In this document: positions 1-6,485 of the stretch, one piece after another
How positions within the stretch are numbered: position 1 is the first letter of the stretch
How the letters are laid out: the number at the start of each line of letters is the position of its first letter
Made by a program: the position numbers and the translations under genes
Source of the DNA: a virus
IMG/VR virus record: IMGVR_UViG_3300042731_007248
Span: 1-52,414 of that record
DNA: 52,414 nucleotides
Direction: 5' to 3' (one strand)
Notes under the pieces: generated by a model
Told to the model about the DNA's origin: nothing
The model's database searches: none
The model's input: the letters and a program-made list of their open reading frames with translations, nothing else

Positions 1-434
1 GTATTGGAGAGGTGCCTTGATACGGAAGGCCCCCCGCCCCGGGGGTCATCGGGGTCTCTTACACTCACATCCATGAGCCTGGTAGGTAGCTGCCAGCCTG
101 TAGAATCGGCAGTAAAAATAATTACTTACACCCACTCACCCACCTACCTGCACCATGTGGTCACATATGACCATACCTATTATATAGAGCCACTCACCCT
201 GGTCTCCTACACACATGCCCCATATCGCAAGCCCATGGGGGATATGCCTGCATCCTGTCCACTGACTGCCTGAGGGGCTCAGTATCGAACGATCAGCACA
301 CAGACAATACTCACCTATGCACATGTGGATAGCTGCTCGTGTAGCGTCTCTCCTTGAGTAATACCCAAACAATATCCGGTTTTAGCCCCATAGTGTACTA
401 TTGGGTTAAAAAAGTGTCCCAAAATGGCATACGT

Positions 435-454
435 GACACCAGTTGACACCAGTT
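435..454. repeat. tandem GACACCAGTT repeat
   Basis: Two perfect copies of the 10-mer GACACCAGTT lie head to tail. A third perfect copy is inverted at 1142-1151 and a 9/10 copy (AACTGGTGTT) is at 606-615. Spaced direct and inverted copies at both sides of the non-coding region resemble binding sites of a phage protein. Confidence 0.6.
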
Positions 455-460
455 TTAACG

Positions 461-510
461 TAACATGTTACTTAATAACATGTAATTGACAAGTTTTTTT
501 GACAAACTTG
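461..510. promoter_or_regulatory. palindrome cluster, operator-like
   Basis: TAACATGTTA (461-470) is a perfect palindrome and is followed by TAACATGTAA at 476-485, so ACATGTTA and TAACATGT form an 8-base inverted repeat. Directly after comes CAAGTTT (490-496) facing AAACTTG (504-510), with two TTGACA hexamers (486-491 and 499-504). The arrangement is operator-like, but no well-spaced -10 box follows either TTGACA, so I do not call a promoter. Confidence 0.45.
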
Positions 511-520
511 CAGTTCTACC

Positions 521-1019
521 CTGGTAATATTCAAACACCACTGACACATTATTTTACCAACTTTTTGCCAACACTGGTAATCGATAAGTATTTCAACAGC
601 TTATTAACTGGTGTTTCCGGGTTTCCGGTTTCGACCGGAACTGGTAATTTCGCACTTTTTCTAATGATTTCAAATAGATTACCACCCTTCCGGTTTTTCC
701 GGCCATATAGACAAAAAGACACCAGATTCACCAGTTACTCTATAAATATAATATACTTCTATATATACATATATATATATATATCTAATAATATCAAGTA
801 CTTAGAGTACTTTTTTACACATATTTTTACACATATTTTGGTACATTCTATTGGTAATATTTTTTTACAATCATCAGGGTCACTCTCTCCGACACTCTTA
901 GACGACCCGGAAACCGGAAACATCTGGTAATCTATCTGATATCATTATAAAATTTCAAAAAAACAGAAGCGGAACTCGACCCGGAAGTCCCGGAAGTTTC
1001 TGGTAATCTACCTGAAATC
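521..1019 (+). repeat. iteron-like CTGGTAAT / CCGGAA repeats
   Basis: CTGGTAAT occurs at 521-528, 574-581, 641-648, 924-931 and 1000-1007, with a one-mismatch copy at 851-858. The last two perfect copies sit in a 30-base direct repeat (914-943 and 990-1019) identical at 25 positions. CCGGAA or its complement recurs nearby around 617-640, 690-700, 907-919 and 980-995. Spaced direct repeats next to an AT-rich stretch are the usual form of replicator-binding iterons; that role is inferred. Confidence 0.5.
738..860. other. AT-rich stretch, possible DNA-unwinding element
   Basis: A run of alternating A/T (about 743-800) is followed by the inverted repeat AAGTACT-TAG-AGTACTT (796-802 and 806-812) and two direct copies of a TTTTTACACATA-type element. 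The block lies between two groups of CTGGTAAT repeats, as an unwinding element would in an iteron origin. This is position and composition evidence only. Confidence 0.4.
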
Positions 1020-1246
1020 CCTACATATTCTCAACCGGAAATATCTTCCTCAAAAATCCCGTTTTAGAAGTAAACTTTACTACCCCCCAACCTCAACCCA
1101 CTCAAATAACTCCAAATCCCCACTGTTACCACCTACCCAAAAACTGGTGTCATTTGACCCCCTACAATTAACACCACCTCACAACCCAACCGGAAATACC
1201 ACACCACCACTGCCAAATTATTTTTACAAAAAGTTGCAAAAAAAAC

Positions 1247-1275
1247 TTGACAACGATCCAAACCCATGCCATATT
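1247..1275 (+). promoter_or_regulatory. sigma70-like promoter of the rightward operon
   Basis: TTGACA (1247-1252) and CATATT (1270-1275) are separated by exactly 17 bases. The first gene starts at 1319 with a good ribosome site, leaving a leader of about 37 bases. No other promoter of this quality is seen upstream of the rightward arm, so this probably drives the early genes using host RNA polymerase. No phage RNA polymerase gene was recognised. Confidence 0.6.
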
Positions 1276-1318
1276 GCAATCACGAAACACACAAACCCAC
1301 CAAACGAAAGGACACACA

Positions 1319-2017
1319 ATGAAACTCACAAAAGCCACAACAACCATTAAAGGCTCAACCTATCCTTCTTTCCAAATCGACAATACCGAAATTCACGTTG
1401 TCAAAATATACCCGACCGCCTGGTACCTTTATAACACTCGTACAGACAATCATTATGCCGAAGCACGTTCATTCCGCACTCGGCGCGATGCCCTGACCTA
1501 TTACTCTGAAGCCCCAACAGCCAAATACCGTTTCCAGTACATCCAAAACAATAAAGTAATAGTATCCCAAGCCTACTCAACACCCGATGCCATGTACGAA
1601 GCATCCCAGCCCATCAACGGCTACATCACCTATCAAGTGACAATGCTTGACGGCACATGGGACACTCTTGAAACGGCAGACATGCTCGACCTCCATCAGG
1701 CAGGCTTCATCTCCGGTCCCTTGCGCACCAACGACCCTGTTGCCGAAACTGTCGAGCACGTCACTGTCACCCAGCACACAGAAGAACCTGATGACATCAA
1801 TATCACTGATTACACTGTCCGCGACTATATCCCCATGTGGGATGATGAAGGTAACGAACTGAAACTCACATGCCTGAAAAGCAGCATCTACGCAGTGCCT
1901 TACAACGGTACCCGTACATCACGTTTCTTCAAACTGTTCACAACTGCTGGCCGATACATTGCCACAATCATTCGCTCGGCCGTAACCCGCCGCTTCCGCT
2001 CATTCTCGCGGGCATAA
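1319..2017 (+). CDS. hypothetical protein, first early gene (232 aa)
   Basis: I do not recognise a family. The ATG at 1319 is chosen because GAAAGGACACACA precedes it; a longer frame from 1247 would begin inside the promoter. The middle part alternates Tyr-rich beta-like segments with an acidic stretch (about residues 150-185) and the C-terminus is basic and Arg-rich. As the first gene after the promoter it is a candidate host take-over protein, by position only. It is slightly richer in C than its neighbours. Confidence 0.75.
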   Translation: MKLTKATTTIKGSTYPSFQIDNTEIHVVKIYPTAWYLYNTRTDNHYAEARSFRTRRDALTYYSEAPTAKYRFQYIQNNKVIVSQAYSTPDAMYEASQPINGYITYQVTMLDGTWDTLETADMLDLHQAGFISGPLRTNDPVAETVEHVTVTQHTEEPDDINITDYTVRDYIPMWDDEGNELKLTCLKSSIYAVPYNGTRTSRFFKLFTTAGRYIATIIRSAVTRRFRSFSRA

Positions 2018-2085
2018 TGTCTAAACGCTTTATGCGCAAGTTGGCCGTACTATAAATTTTCATCCAATTACCCAACGGAGAATAA

Positions 2086-2322
2086 ATGAAACTATTTCGC
2101 CTCTACCAAATCGCTGAAAGACACAATACATACGAATACAACGCCGTAGGCCGCTCTGTGTTCGGCCGTGCCAAACTCATAACACCCAATACCGGAATGC
2201 TCGATAGTACCGGCAAACGTCCTCTAACGCGCCATGACGTTGATGTCCTGAAGTCCATGGAGAAACACCGTCTCGACGATTACACAGACGAAAACGGCAC
2301 CCATTACAGCATTTGCCGATAA
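2086..2322 (+). CDS. hypothetical small protein (78 aa)
   Basis: Starts after a clear ACGGAGAATAA ribosome site. It is a soluble, mixed-charge protein with no recognised motif. It lies 68 bases after the first early gene and is followed by a short GC hairpin. Confidence 0.7.
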   Translation: MKLFRLYQIAERHNTYEYNAVGRSVFGRAKLITPNTGMLDSTGKRPLTRHDVDVLKSMEKHRLDDYTDENGTHYSICR

Positions 2323-2330
2323 CCCAAACC

Positions 2331-2346
2331 GGGGGCATTTGCCCCC
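2331..2346 (+). promoter_or_regulatory. GC hairpin between early genes
   Basis: GGGGGC (2331-2336) and GCCCCC (2341-2346) pair around an ATTT loop. No T-run follows, so it is not a standard terminator; it could be a pause, RNA-stability or partial-termination element. It also argues that the next gene starts at 2369 rather than 2339, inside the hairpin. Confidence 0.45.
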
Positions 2347-2368
2347 ACAACATATAAAGGATAACGCA

Positions 2369-2725
2369 ATGCTAAAAAATCAACCCTACGATGTTTTTAG
2401 AGGAAATCCGCTACTGTTCATAAAAACATTACGCTACGGACGTATGAACAACTGGCAAATGCCGAACGGTTACAACTTTGCATTTCTAGATCAACACGGT
2501 TATGCAGTTTGCCCGAAGTGTGTTGAAAAAAATCTTTATGGTGTGCTTCTATCCTTTGCGCATGCCTACAGATACCCTAAAACTGAAAAATATCACCACT
2601 ACCTGCTCGGAACCTTCACCAATCAAGAAGGATACCAGGTGTGCAACTGGTGTGACGCAGCAATACCGTGCAATCGCCCGACATGCCCTTCATGGCGCGA
2701 AACCTGGAACCACACGCAGTTTTAG
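2369..2725 (+). CDS. zinc-ribbon-type small protein (118 aa)
   Basis: ATG at 2369 follows AAAGGATAACGCA. The protein has a CPKC pair (about residues 48-51) and a CNWC pair (about 91-94) plus further Cys residues in a CNRPTC segment, the arrangement of a zinc ribbon with a long insert. It belongs to the large set of Cys-pair small proteins in this arm. Function unknown; nucleic-acid or protein binding is plausible. Confidence 0.7.
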   Translation: MLKNQPYDVFRGNPLLFIKTLRYGRMNNWQMPNGYNFAFLDQHGYAVCPKCVEKNLYGVLLSFAHAYRYPKTEKYHHYLLGTFTNQEGYQVCNWCDAAIPCNRPTCPSWRETWNHTQF

Positions 2726-2769
2726 TCACCGATAGATCGTCGTTTAAAAAAAGAATCGTGCCTGAATGA

Positions 2770-2872
2770 CCGATGGGAATGCCCCATAGGGGCATGACTA
2801 TCGGAAACGAATCTCTTTAAAAGCCAGAAACTTTCCCACGATAGGGATGCTTTGCCCGGATATATCCCTATC
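2770..2872 (+). promoter_or_regulatory. two strong hairpins in the leader of the clamp gene
   Basis: The gap 2726-2914 has no gene. First hairpin: ATGCCCC (2779-2785), ATA loop, GGGGCAT (2789-2795), with outer pairing CCGAT (2770-2774) and ATCGG (2800-2804). Second hairpin: GATAGGGAT (2840-2848) with ATCCCTATC (2864-2872), nine perfect pairs and a 15-base loop. No T-run follows either. They lie 40-140 bases before the clamp-like gene and may set its mRNA stability or translation. Confidence 0.5.
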
Positions 2873-2914
2873 CATCTGAAATCATTACACTATCCATTAT
2901 AAAGGGGCTAACCC

Positions 2915-3460
2915 ATGGGAATTATCATTATCAAAAAGAAGGACGTACCGGCCACCGCAATGTTGCACGACGTTATTCTCAAAGCTAAAAAAATGAATAA
3001 GTTGCGTGAATATTATACTCATGCATATGTCCGGTATGACGAAAAAAGCGAGTACCATGAGCTTTTCTTCACCGACGGTGCGCGCCTAATTCGCATTATG
3101 TTGCGGCCACGATGTGCCGAAGATTCCATTGAACCAGGATTCTACCAAGTCCTGTCCGCCAAGAAGACAGAGATAATCTTCGAGCAACTCGACGGTGATT
3201 TTGATTATCCAGACGTTGACAAAATCATGCACGGATTAACATCCGATTGGGAAGCTTGCAAACAGGATAACTTCTTGAACGATCACGGCGACTATGCGGC
3301 TATAATTAGAGCCTTTAAGGAAAACATCATTAAACCCGATTACATACTCCCATTCACGGGTGATTGCTTGAAGTGGTACGTCCACAAGGACGATGCACCC
3401 ATGAGAATCACAATATCAGGCGGACACGAATGCTACATCATGCCGATGTCTGGCAGGTAA
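2915..3460 (+). CDS. sliding-clamp-like protein, very short (181 aa)
   Basis: Probably a DNA-polymerase processivity clamp related to bacterial DnaN. Evidence: FTDGARLIR at residues 52-60 matches the clamp ATDGHRLA signature, YPD at 98-100 matches the FPD strand motif, and the C-terminus YIMPM (174-178) matches the end of DnaN (VVMPMRL). At 181 residues it is half of bacterial DnaN (about 366, three domains) and shorter than T4 gp45 (228, two domains), so it would have to assemble from smaller units. It starts after AAAGGGGCTAACCC and is not next to the polymerase genes. Family assignment is by eye. Confidence 0.6.
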   Translation: MGIIIIKKKDVPATAMLHDVILKAKKMNKLREYYTHAYVRYDEKSEYHELFFTDGARLIRIMLRPRCAEDSIEPGFYQVLSAKKTEIIFEQLDGDFDYPDVDKIMHGLTSDWEACKQDNFLNDHGDYAAIIRAFKENIIKPDYILPFTGDCLKWYVHKDDAPMRITISGGHECYIMPMSGR

Positions 3461-3490
3461 ATAAGCCACCCAAACTAAAGGAGGCATACG

Positions 3491-3691
3491 ATGCCCGAAA
3501 CAGCCATTGACCGTTTAAACCAGCTTATTGGGAAACTGGAATCGGCCTATTCTCACAGAAAATATGGGAATAAAGCTGATCAGCAATTTGACGAAGCGGT
3601 TCTCTTGAAACTGCGCCTCATTGTAACTCAGTTTCGCCGTGAACAACATACACGTGAAATTGATTCACTTGTCCCGAACAGCATAATTTAA
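3491..3691 (+). CDS. small helical protein, tandem paralogue 1 (66 aa)
   Basis: Strong AAAGGAGG ribosome site. Predicted all-helical. It aligns with the next gene along its length, sharing A-x-D, an I-x-x-x-E helix, RKY near residue 23, Q-x-x-D and L-x-x-L, so the two arose by duplication. Function unknown. Confidence 0.7.
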   Translation: MPETAIDRLNQLIGKLESAYSHRKYGNKADQQFDEAVLLKLRLIVTQFRREQHTREIDSLVPNSII

Positions 3692-3702
3692 AGGAAAAAG
3701 AC

Positions 3703-3888
3703 ATGAGCGAAAAAGCAATGGATTTTATGAATGATACGATAATTACATTTGAAACCGTTATTAACTCTCGAAAATACGAGTTTGAAATGGAAAAACAGAT
3801 GGATCGGGTTATTCTTAAAAACCTGAAATCTGTTTATCAATGTCTACGTGCGGAAGCAAATGTTCAGGCATGTAATAAAGGTAAATGA
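3703..3888 (+). CDS. small helical protein, tandem paralogue 2 (61 aa)
   Basis: Second copy of the duplicated pair, 11 bases after the first, with an AAAGGAAAAAGAC ribosome site. The RKY and Q-x-D landmarks are kept while surface residues differ. The stop overlaps the next start (TGATG), so the following membrane micropeptide is probably translationally coupled. Confidence 0.7.
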   Translation: MSEKAMDFMNDTIITFETVINSRKYEFEMEKQMDRVILKNLKSVYQCLRAEANVQACNKGK

Positions 3889-4016
3889 TGAATAATGACA
3901 AATTTATCTTGTTGGCCTGTTTGCTGGCAACACTGCTTATCACGAGTGCTATGATTTACGCTCCGAAAGTGCTCGGTGTTGTCCTAATTATAATCCTGAT
4001 CATTTCACTATGTTAG
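3888..4016 (+). CDS. membrane micropeptide (42 aa)
   Basis: ATG at 3888 overlaps the previous stop as TGATG. After a short polar start (MNNDK), nearly the whole peptide is hydrophobic, enough for two short membrane segments (about 6-22 and 28-42). Function unknown. Confidence 0.55.
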   Translation: MNNDKFILLACLLATLLITSAMIYAPKVLGVVLIIILIISLC

Positions 4017-4024
4017 GAAATGCT

Positions 4025-4135
4025 ATGCATAAACTTGGTTGTGTCCTGATTAATGTATCCGTAATTGGAATTCTGGTAATAATCATAATTCGTTCAATCT
4101 GTCATATGGCTTTCGAATTCATTATGGCATTCTAA
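4025..4135 (+). CDS. membrane micropeptide (36 aa)
   Basis: ATG at 4025 follows TAGGAAATGCT. A hydrophobic segment rich in Ile and Val (about residues 5-23) is followed by a short amphipathic tail. It ends just before the strong AAGGAGG of the next gene. No family recognised. Confidence 0.5.
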   Translation: MHKLGCVLINVSVIGILVIIIIRSICHMAFEFIMAF

Positions 4136-4144
4136 GGAGGCATT

Positions 4145-4345
4145 ATGTTCGACGAGCAAGCATTCAAAAACAAAAAAAAGAGGCTGATCCGCAGAATTCA
4201 GAAAATGGAAGAAATAGTGGGGCACTTCGGACATTCTTTTGAAAGATTGGAATTGTGTCCGTATCGGTCACATCAGCAATATTTGCAATACCTGCAAATG
4301 TGCCGCACCAAAGATCGCAAGGAATCCGAACCCATAACTCAATAG
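4145..4345 (+). CDS. small basic helical protein (66 aa)
   Basis: Excellent TAAGGAGGCATT ribosome site. The N-terminal half is Lys/Arg-rich and helical, suggesting nucleic-acid contact. Its TAG stop is fused to the ribosome site of the next gene in a TAGGGGGC junction, a recurring arrangement in this genome. Confidence 0.65.
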   Translation: MFDEQAFKNKKKRLIRRIQKMEEIVGHFGHSFERLELCPYRSHQQYLQYLQMCRTKDRKESEPITQ

Positions 4346-4353
4346 GGGGCATT

Positions 4354-4530
4354 GTGGAAAGTAAGGATACCATGAGAGAACCAAAACAATTTGTCTGTGC
4401 CCAGTGTGGGCAATGGTTAATTCATGCCACCATCGGGCATGTGGACAATTATGGCCGAGCACTTTGCTTGGACTGCTACAAGCGCAACATGATAGAGGTT
4501 GAACAATTTTTTGGAAATCATCTAACCTGA
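4354..4530 (+). CDS. zinc-ribbon small protein, GTG start (58 aa)
   Basis: GTG at 4354 sits five bases after AGGGGGC; an upstream frame would overlap the previous gene. It carries CAQC, then CLDC about 25 residues later: a four-Cys zinc ribbon. It is one of 13 such small proteins in this arm. An internal ATG at 4372 is the alternative start. Confidence 0.65.
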   Translation: MESKDTMREPKQFVCAQCGQWLIHATIGHVDNYGRALCLDCYKRNMIEVEQFFGNHLT

Positions 4531-4540
4531 AAGGAAAACA

Positions 4541-4690
4541 ATGTCTAAAACCAAATGTGCCATCTGTGGCCGAACAGTAGGCGGTAATGACATACATCAC
4601 TACACTTCCGATGGGTCGCCCGTCTGCAATAAGTGTGAAAGAGATGTGCGTGAAGTCGAGCAGCACATCTTGGATACTCCTAAAAAGTAG
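4541..4690 (+). CDS. zinc-ribbon microprotein (49 aa)
   Basis: ATG after AAAGGAAAACA. It has CAIC at residues 6-9 and CNKC about 20 residues later, with two His between, followed by an acidic helix. It resembles the preceding zinc ribbon and probably binds one zinc ion. Confidence 0.65.
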   Translation: MSKTKCAICGRTVGGNDIHHYTSDGSPVCNKCERDVREVEQHILDTPKK

Positions 4691-4746
4691 TTTGTAGCTC
4701 AATCGTGAGTCACAAGTCTCTTTGTGGCTCACTGTGGATCTACAAA
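4691..4746 (+). promoter_or_regulatory. long two-stem RNA hairpin in an intercistronic gap
   Basis: TTTGTAG (4691-4697) pairs with CTACAAA (4740-4746). Inside, GTGAGTCACAA (4705-4715) pairs with TTGTGGCTCAC (4722-4732), with one G-T pair and a GTCTCT loop. Two seven-base internal loops separate the stems. It lies directly between a stop codon and the ribosome site of the next gene and has no T-run, so an RNA-processing site or translational control element fits better than a terminator. Confidence 0.6.
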
Positions 4747-4765
4747 TAACAGAAAGGAGGAAATT

Positions 4766-5026
4766 TTGATTGAAAATCGAATCACAAAATTGCAATTAAA
4801 GAAAAAAATCCAGAAATCACTTGAATGGTCAAAACTCTGTAGTCTGATTGAACTTGAAAAATTACCATTGCGTAAAGAAAGGAGGTTGAAACAAAGCCAC
4901 ATGGAGGAATTTTTACAAAATGCCATCCATGGGAAAGATCATATTCGTTTTCACTATGTTATTGATTTTGACAAAGTTCTCTCTGAGATTAAAATGACAA
5001 TTGAATTGTATGGGTCCGGTATTTGA
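4766..5026 (+). CDS. small basic protein, TTG start (86 aa)
   Basis: TTG at 4766 follows a perfect AAAGGAGG with five bases between; the in-frame ATG at 4724 would begin inside the hairpin. The N-terminal half is strongly Lys/Arg-rich and helical, the C-terminal half more acidic. Function unknown. Confidence 0.6.
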   Translation: MIENRITKLQLKKKIQKSLEWSKLCSLIELEKLPLRKERRLKQSHMEEFLQNAIHGKDHIRFHYVIDFDKVLSEIKMTIELYGSGI

Positions 5027-5043
5027 TGAAAGGAGTTTTAAAA

Positions 5044-5274
5044 ATGGCCGATAAAGCTGTCTTCTCTCCATGTAGATATTGCCCGCACAAAAAAATGAAT
5101 AAGACACTGTGCATTTTTCTCGGTTGCCGTGACTGCTATGAATATGCCGATCAAATTGCATCAGGGCATTTGAATCGCAAGGAAAATTTCGGCATGGCAG
5201 ACCATCGCCACGCAGTCAGAACTAATAATTCAGAACAATTCACCCAAGACTATCAGGAGATTGATTTCGCATGA
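5044..5274 (+). CDS. Cys-rich small protein, zinc-binding type (76 aa)
   Basis: ATG at 5044 follows AAAGGAGTTTTAAA. The N-terminal half holds five Cys in CRYC, C and CRDC arrangements with a nearby His (CPHK), suggesting one zinc site. The stop overlaps the start of the nuclease gene (ATGA), so the two are probably co-translated and may work together. Confidence 0.65.
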   Translation: MADKAVFSPCRYCPHKKMNKTLCIFLGCRDCYEYADQIASGHLNRKENFGMADHRHAVRTNNSEQFTQDYQEIDFA

Positions 5275-6227
5275 AAGAATTCTCTATTGACAACTCAAGG
5301 GCCAAAGCGCTTGTTTGTCCGGCGCAATTTTGCCTGAAGCACATTTTTAATCGAGCAGCGCGGTCATCTAAGTATGAAGCTGACCTTGGAAGTGCTGTAC
5401 ACGAATGCCTTGAAGCCTTTTACACTGGAACAGATCCTGATGATTTGATGTCAATATTTGAGCACGAATACGAAAAGATATTTCCAAATGGCGCAATACC
5501 GCCCAGTCCTGAAATGTTTGCGGATAATATTTTCGATATCATTTATACGTATTGCACGAACAATCCGCCTTACACCTGGTTTTTTGAAGTGCTGGAAACT
5601 GAAAAAACAATCGGAATTGAAATCGAACCAGGCACCATATTCTATCTGAAACGTGATATGCTGATACGGGAAAAAACCACAGGTGCTATTATGCCTTGGG
5701 ACCACAAGACCAAATGGCGGTCGCCTGTGAACGATTGGTGGTTGAAAAAATTCATCACTGGAAGCCAGCTTACGGGCTATATCTTTGGAACGCGGGCAGA
5801 AGCAATGGAACAAGGATTAACGGCAGCGAACAAAATTCATATCAATATTTTAAGAATCCAAAAGTTACCTGATGAAACTGCTCGGAAATGTAGGATACAC
5901 AAAATGGAGCAAAAAGCTTGCAGATTGCTCCACGTTGATTGGCAACTTAAAACCTACTATCGGTCCGAAGATACTATAAAAAGGTGGTTTTCAGATCTCA
6001 AAGGTATGATCTCACTTGCCAAAAGTTTGGCAAAAAGATATACTAATATTGAACAAATGCCGCAGATCCCGAGATGGGGTGCTTTTACCGATGCTTGTAC
6101 CTTGTGCGAATTCCTGCATTGCTGTCAGCACGATTTCAATCTTGATTATACCATGGCGAATACCATCGAATATCGGTGGGCTCCATGGGAAACAAAACAG
6201 AATGTGAAAGTTGTAAGATGCAAATAA
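5271..6227 (+). CDS. PD-(D/E)XK nuclease, Cas4/AddB-like with Fe-S cysteines
   Basis: A 318-residue exonuclease-type protein. GSAVHE (40-45) gives the upstream His; D129 in KRDMLI and D144-x-K146 in PWDHKTK form the PD-(D/E)XK centre; SQLTGY (165-170) is the Q-x-x-x-Y motif of RecB-type nucleases. C16 (or C21) plus C276, C279 and C285 (C-x2-C-x5-C) match the 4Fe-4S clasp of Cas4 and AddB. In phages such nucleases pair with annealing ATPases for recombination; a Sak4-like ATPase and an SSB-like protein follow at once. It probably resects DNA ends. Confidence 0.75.
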   Translation: MKEFSIDNSRAKALVCPAQFCLKHIFNRAARSSKYEADLGSAVHECLEAFYTGTDPDDLMSIFEHEYEKIFPNGAIPPSPEMFADNIFDIIYTYCTNNPPYTWFFEVLETEKTIGIEIEPGTIFYLKRDMLIREKTTGAIMPWDHKTKWRSPVNDWWLKKFITGSQLTGYIFGTRAEAMEQGLTAANKIHINILRIQKLPDETARKCRIHKMEQKACRLLHVDWQLKTYYRSEDTIKRWFSDLKGMISLAKSLAKRYTNIEQMPQIPRWGAFTDACTLCEFLHCCQHDFNLDYTMANTIEYRWAPWETKQNVKVVRCK

Positions 6228-6397
6228 ACCGAAAATACAAACCAAATGAGAAACGGCTAACGATCCTGATTGATCCGGATGTGCGGGCCGCTTTTAAAGA
6301 AGCTGCGCATCTCAAAGGATACACCATGTCCGGCATTGCCGAATTGCTTTTCAAGAACTTTATTCGGACCGTATCCGAGTCAGAACATGAAGAATAA
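6185..6397 (+). CDS. ribbon-helix-helix DNA-binding protein (70 aa)
   Basis: After a short Cys-containing leader comes KRLTILIDPDVRAAF, then a helix, GYTMSG and a second helix: the strand-helix-helix pattern of Arc/CopG-type regulators. ATG 6185 is preferred, with GGTGGG upstream; GTG 6176 and ATG 6218 are alternatives. It overlaps the nuclease gene by 43 bases. A perfect inverted repeat lies just downstream, before the ATPase gene, and is a natural candidate operator. Confidence 0.65.
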   Translation: MGNKTECESCKMQINRKYKPNEKRLTILIDPDVRAAFKEAAHLKGYTMSGIAELLFKNFIRTVSESEHEE

Positions 6398-6424
6398 TCC
6401 CTATTTTTATAAATTTTCCCTATA

Positions 6425-6468
6425 TTAGGCACCCTATCAGTCAGCCTAACTTTGAAAGTCATTTCAAA
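6425..6468 (+). promoter_or_regulatory. inverted repeats between RHH and ATPase genes
   Basis: TTTGAAA (6451-6457), GTCA, TTTCAAA (6462-6468) is a perfect seven-base inverted repeat. Before it, TTAGGC (6425-6430) pairs with GCCTAA (6444-6449). The gap also contains AT-rich -10-like hexamers near 6420. It could be an operator for the neighbouring ribbon-helix-helix protein, or an mRNA structure close to the weak ribosome site of the ATPase gene. Confidence 0.45.
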
Positions 6469-6485
6469 CTTTAATTTGGAATTAT

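Larger units (their letters stand above)
1..1246. other. non-coding, repeat-rich control/origin-like region
   Basis: No convincing gene is seen in these 1.2 kb: the open frames are short, lack ribosome sites and have odd composition. The region holds a GC-rich hairpin-prone run near 30-45, tandem GACACCAGTT repeats, palindromes around TAACATGT, at least five CTGGTAAT motifs, many CCGGAA/TTCCGG hexamers, and a long AT run at about 738-860. It lies just upstream of the rightward promoter and, if the genome is circular, between the two divergent arms. This layout is typical of phage origins and control regions, but origin function is an inference. Confidence 0.55.

Noticed and set aside
4-930. 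Open frames at 4-273, 136-372 (minus) and 499-930
   Set aside because: No ribosome site, compositional bias from repeats and AT runs, no protein-like pattern; they overlap the repeat-rich control region.
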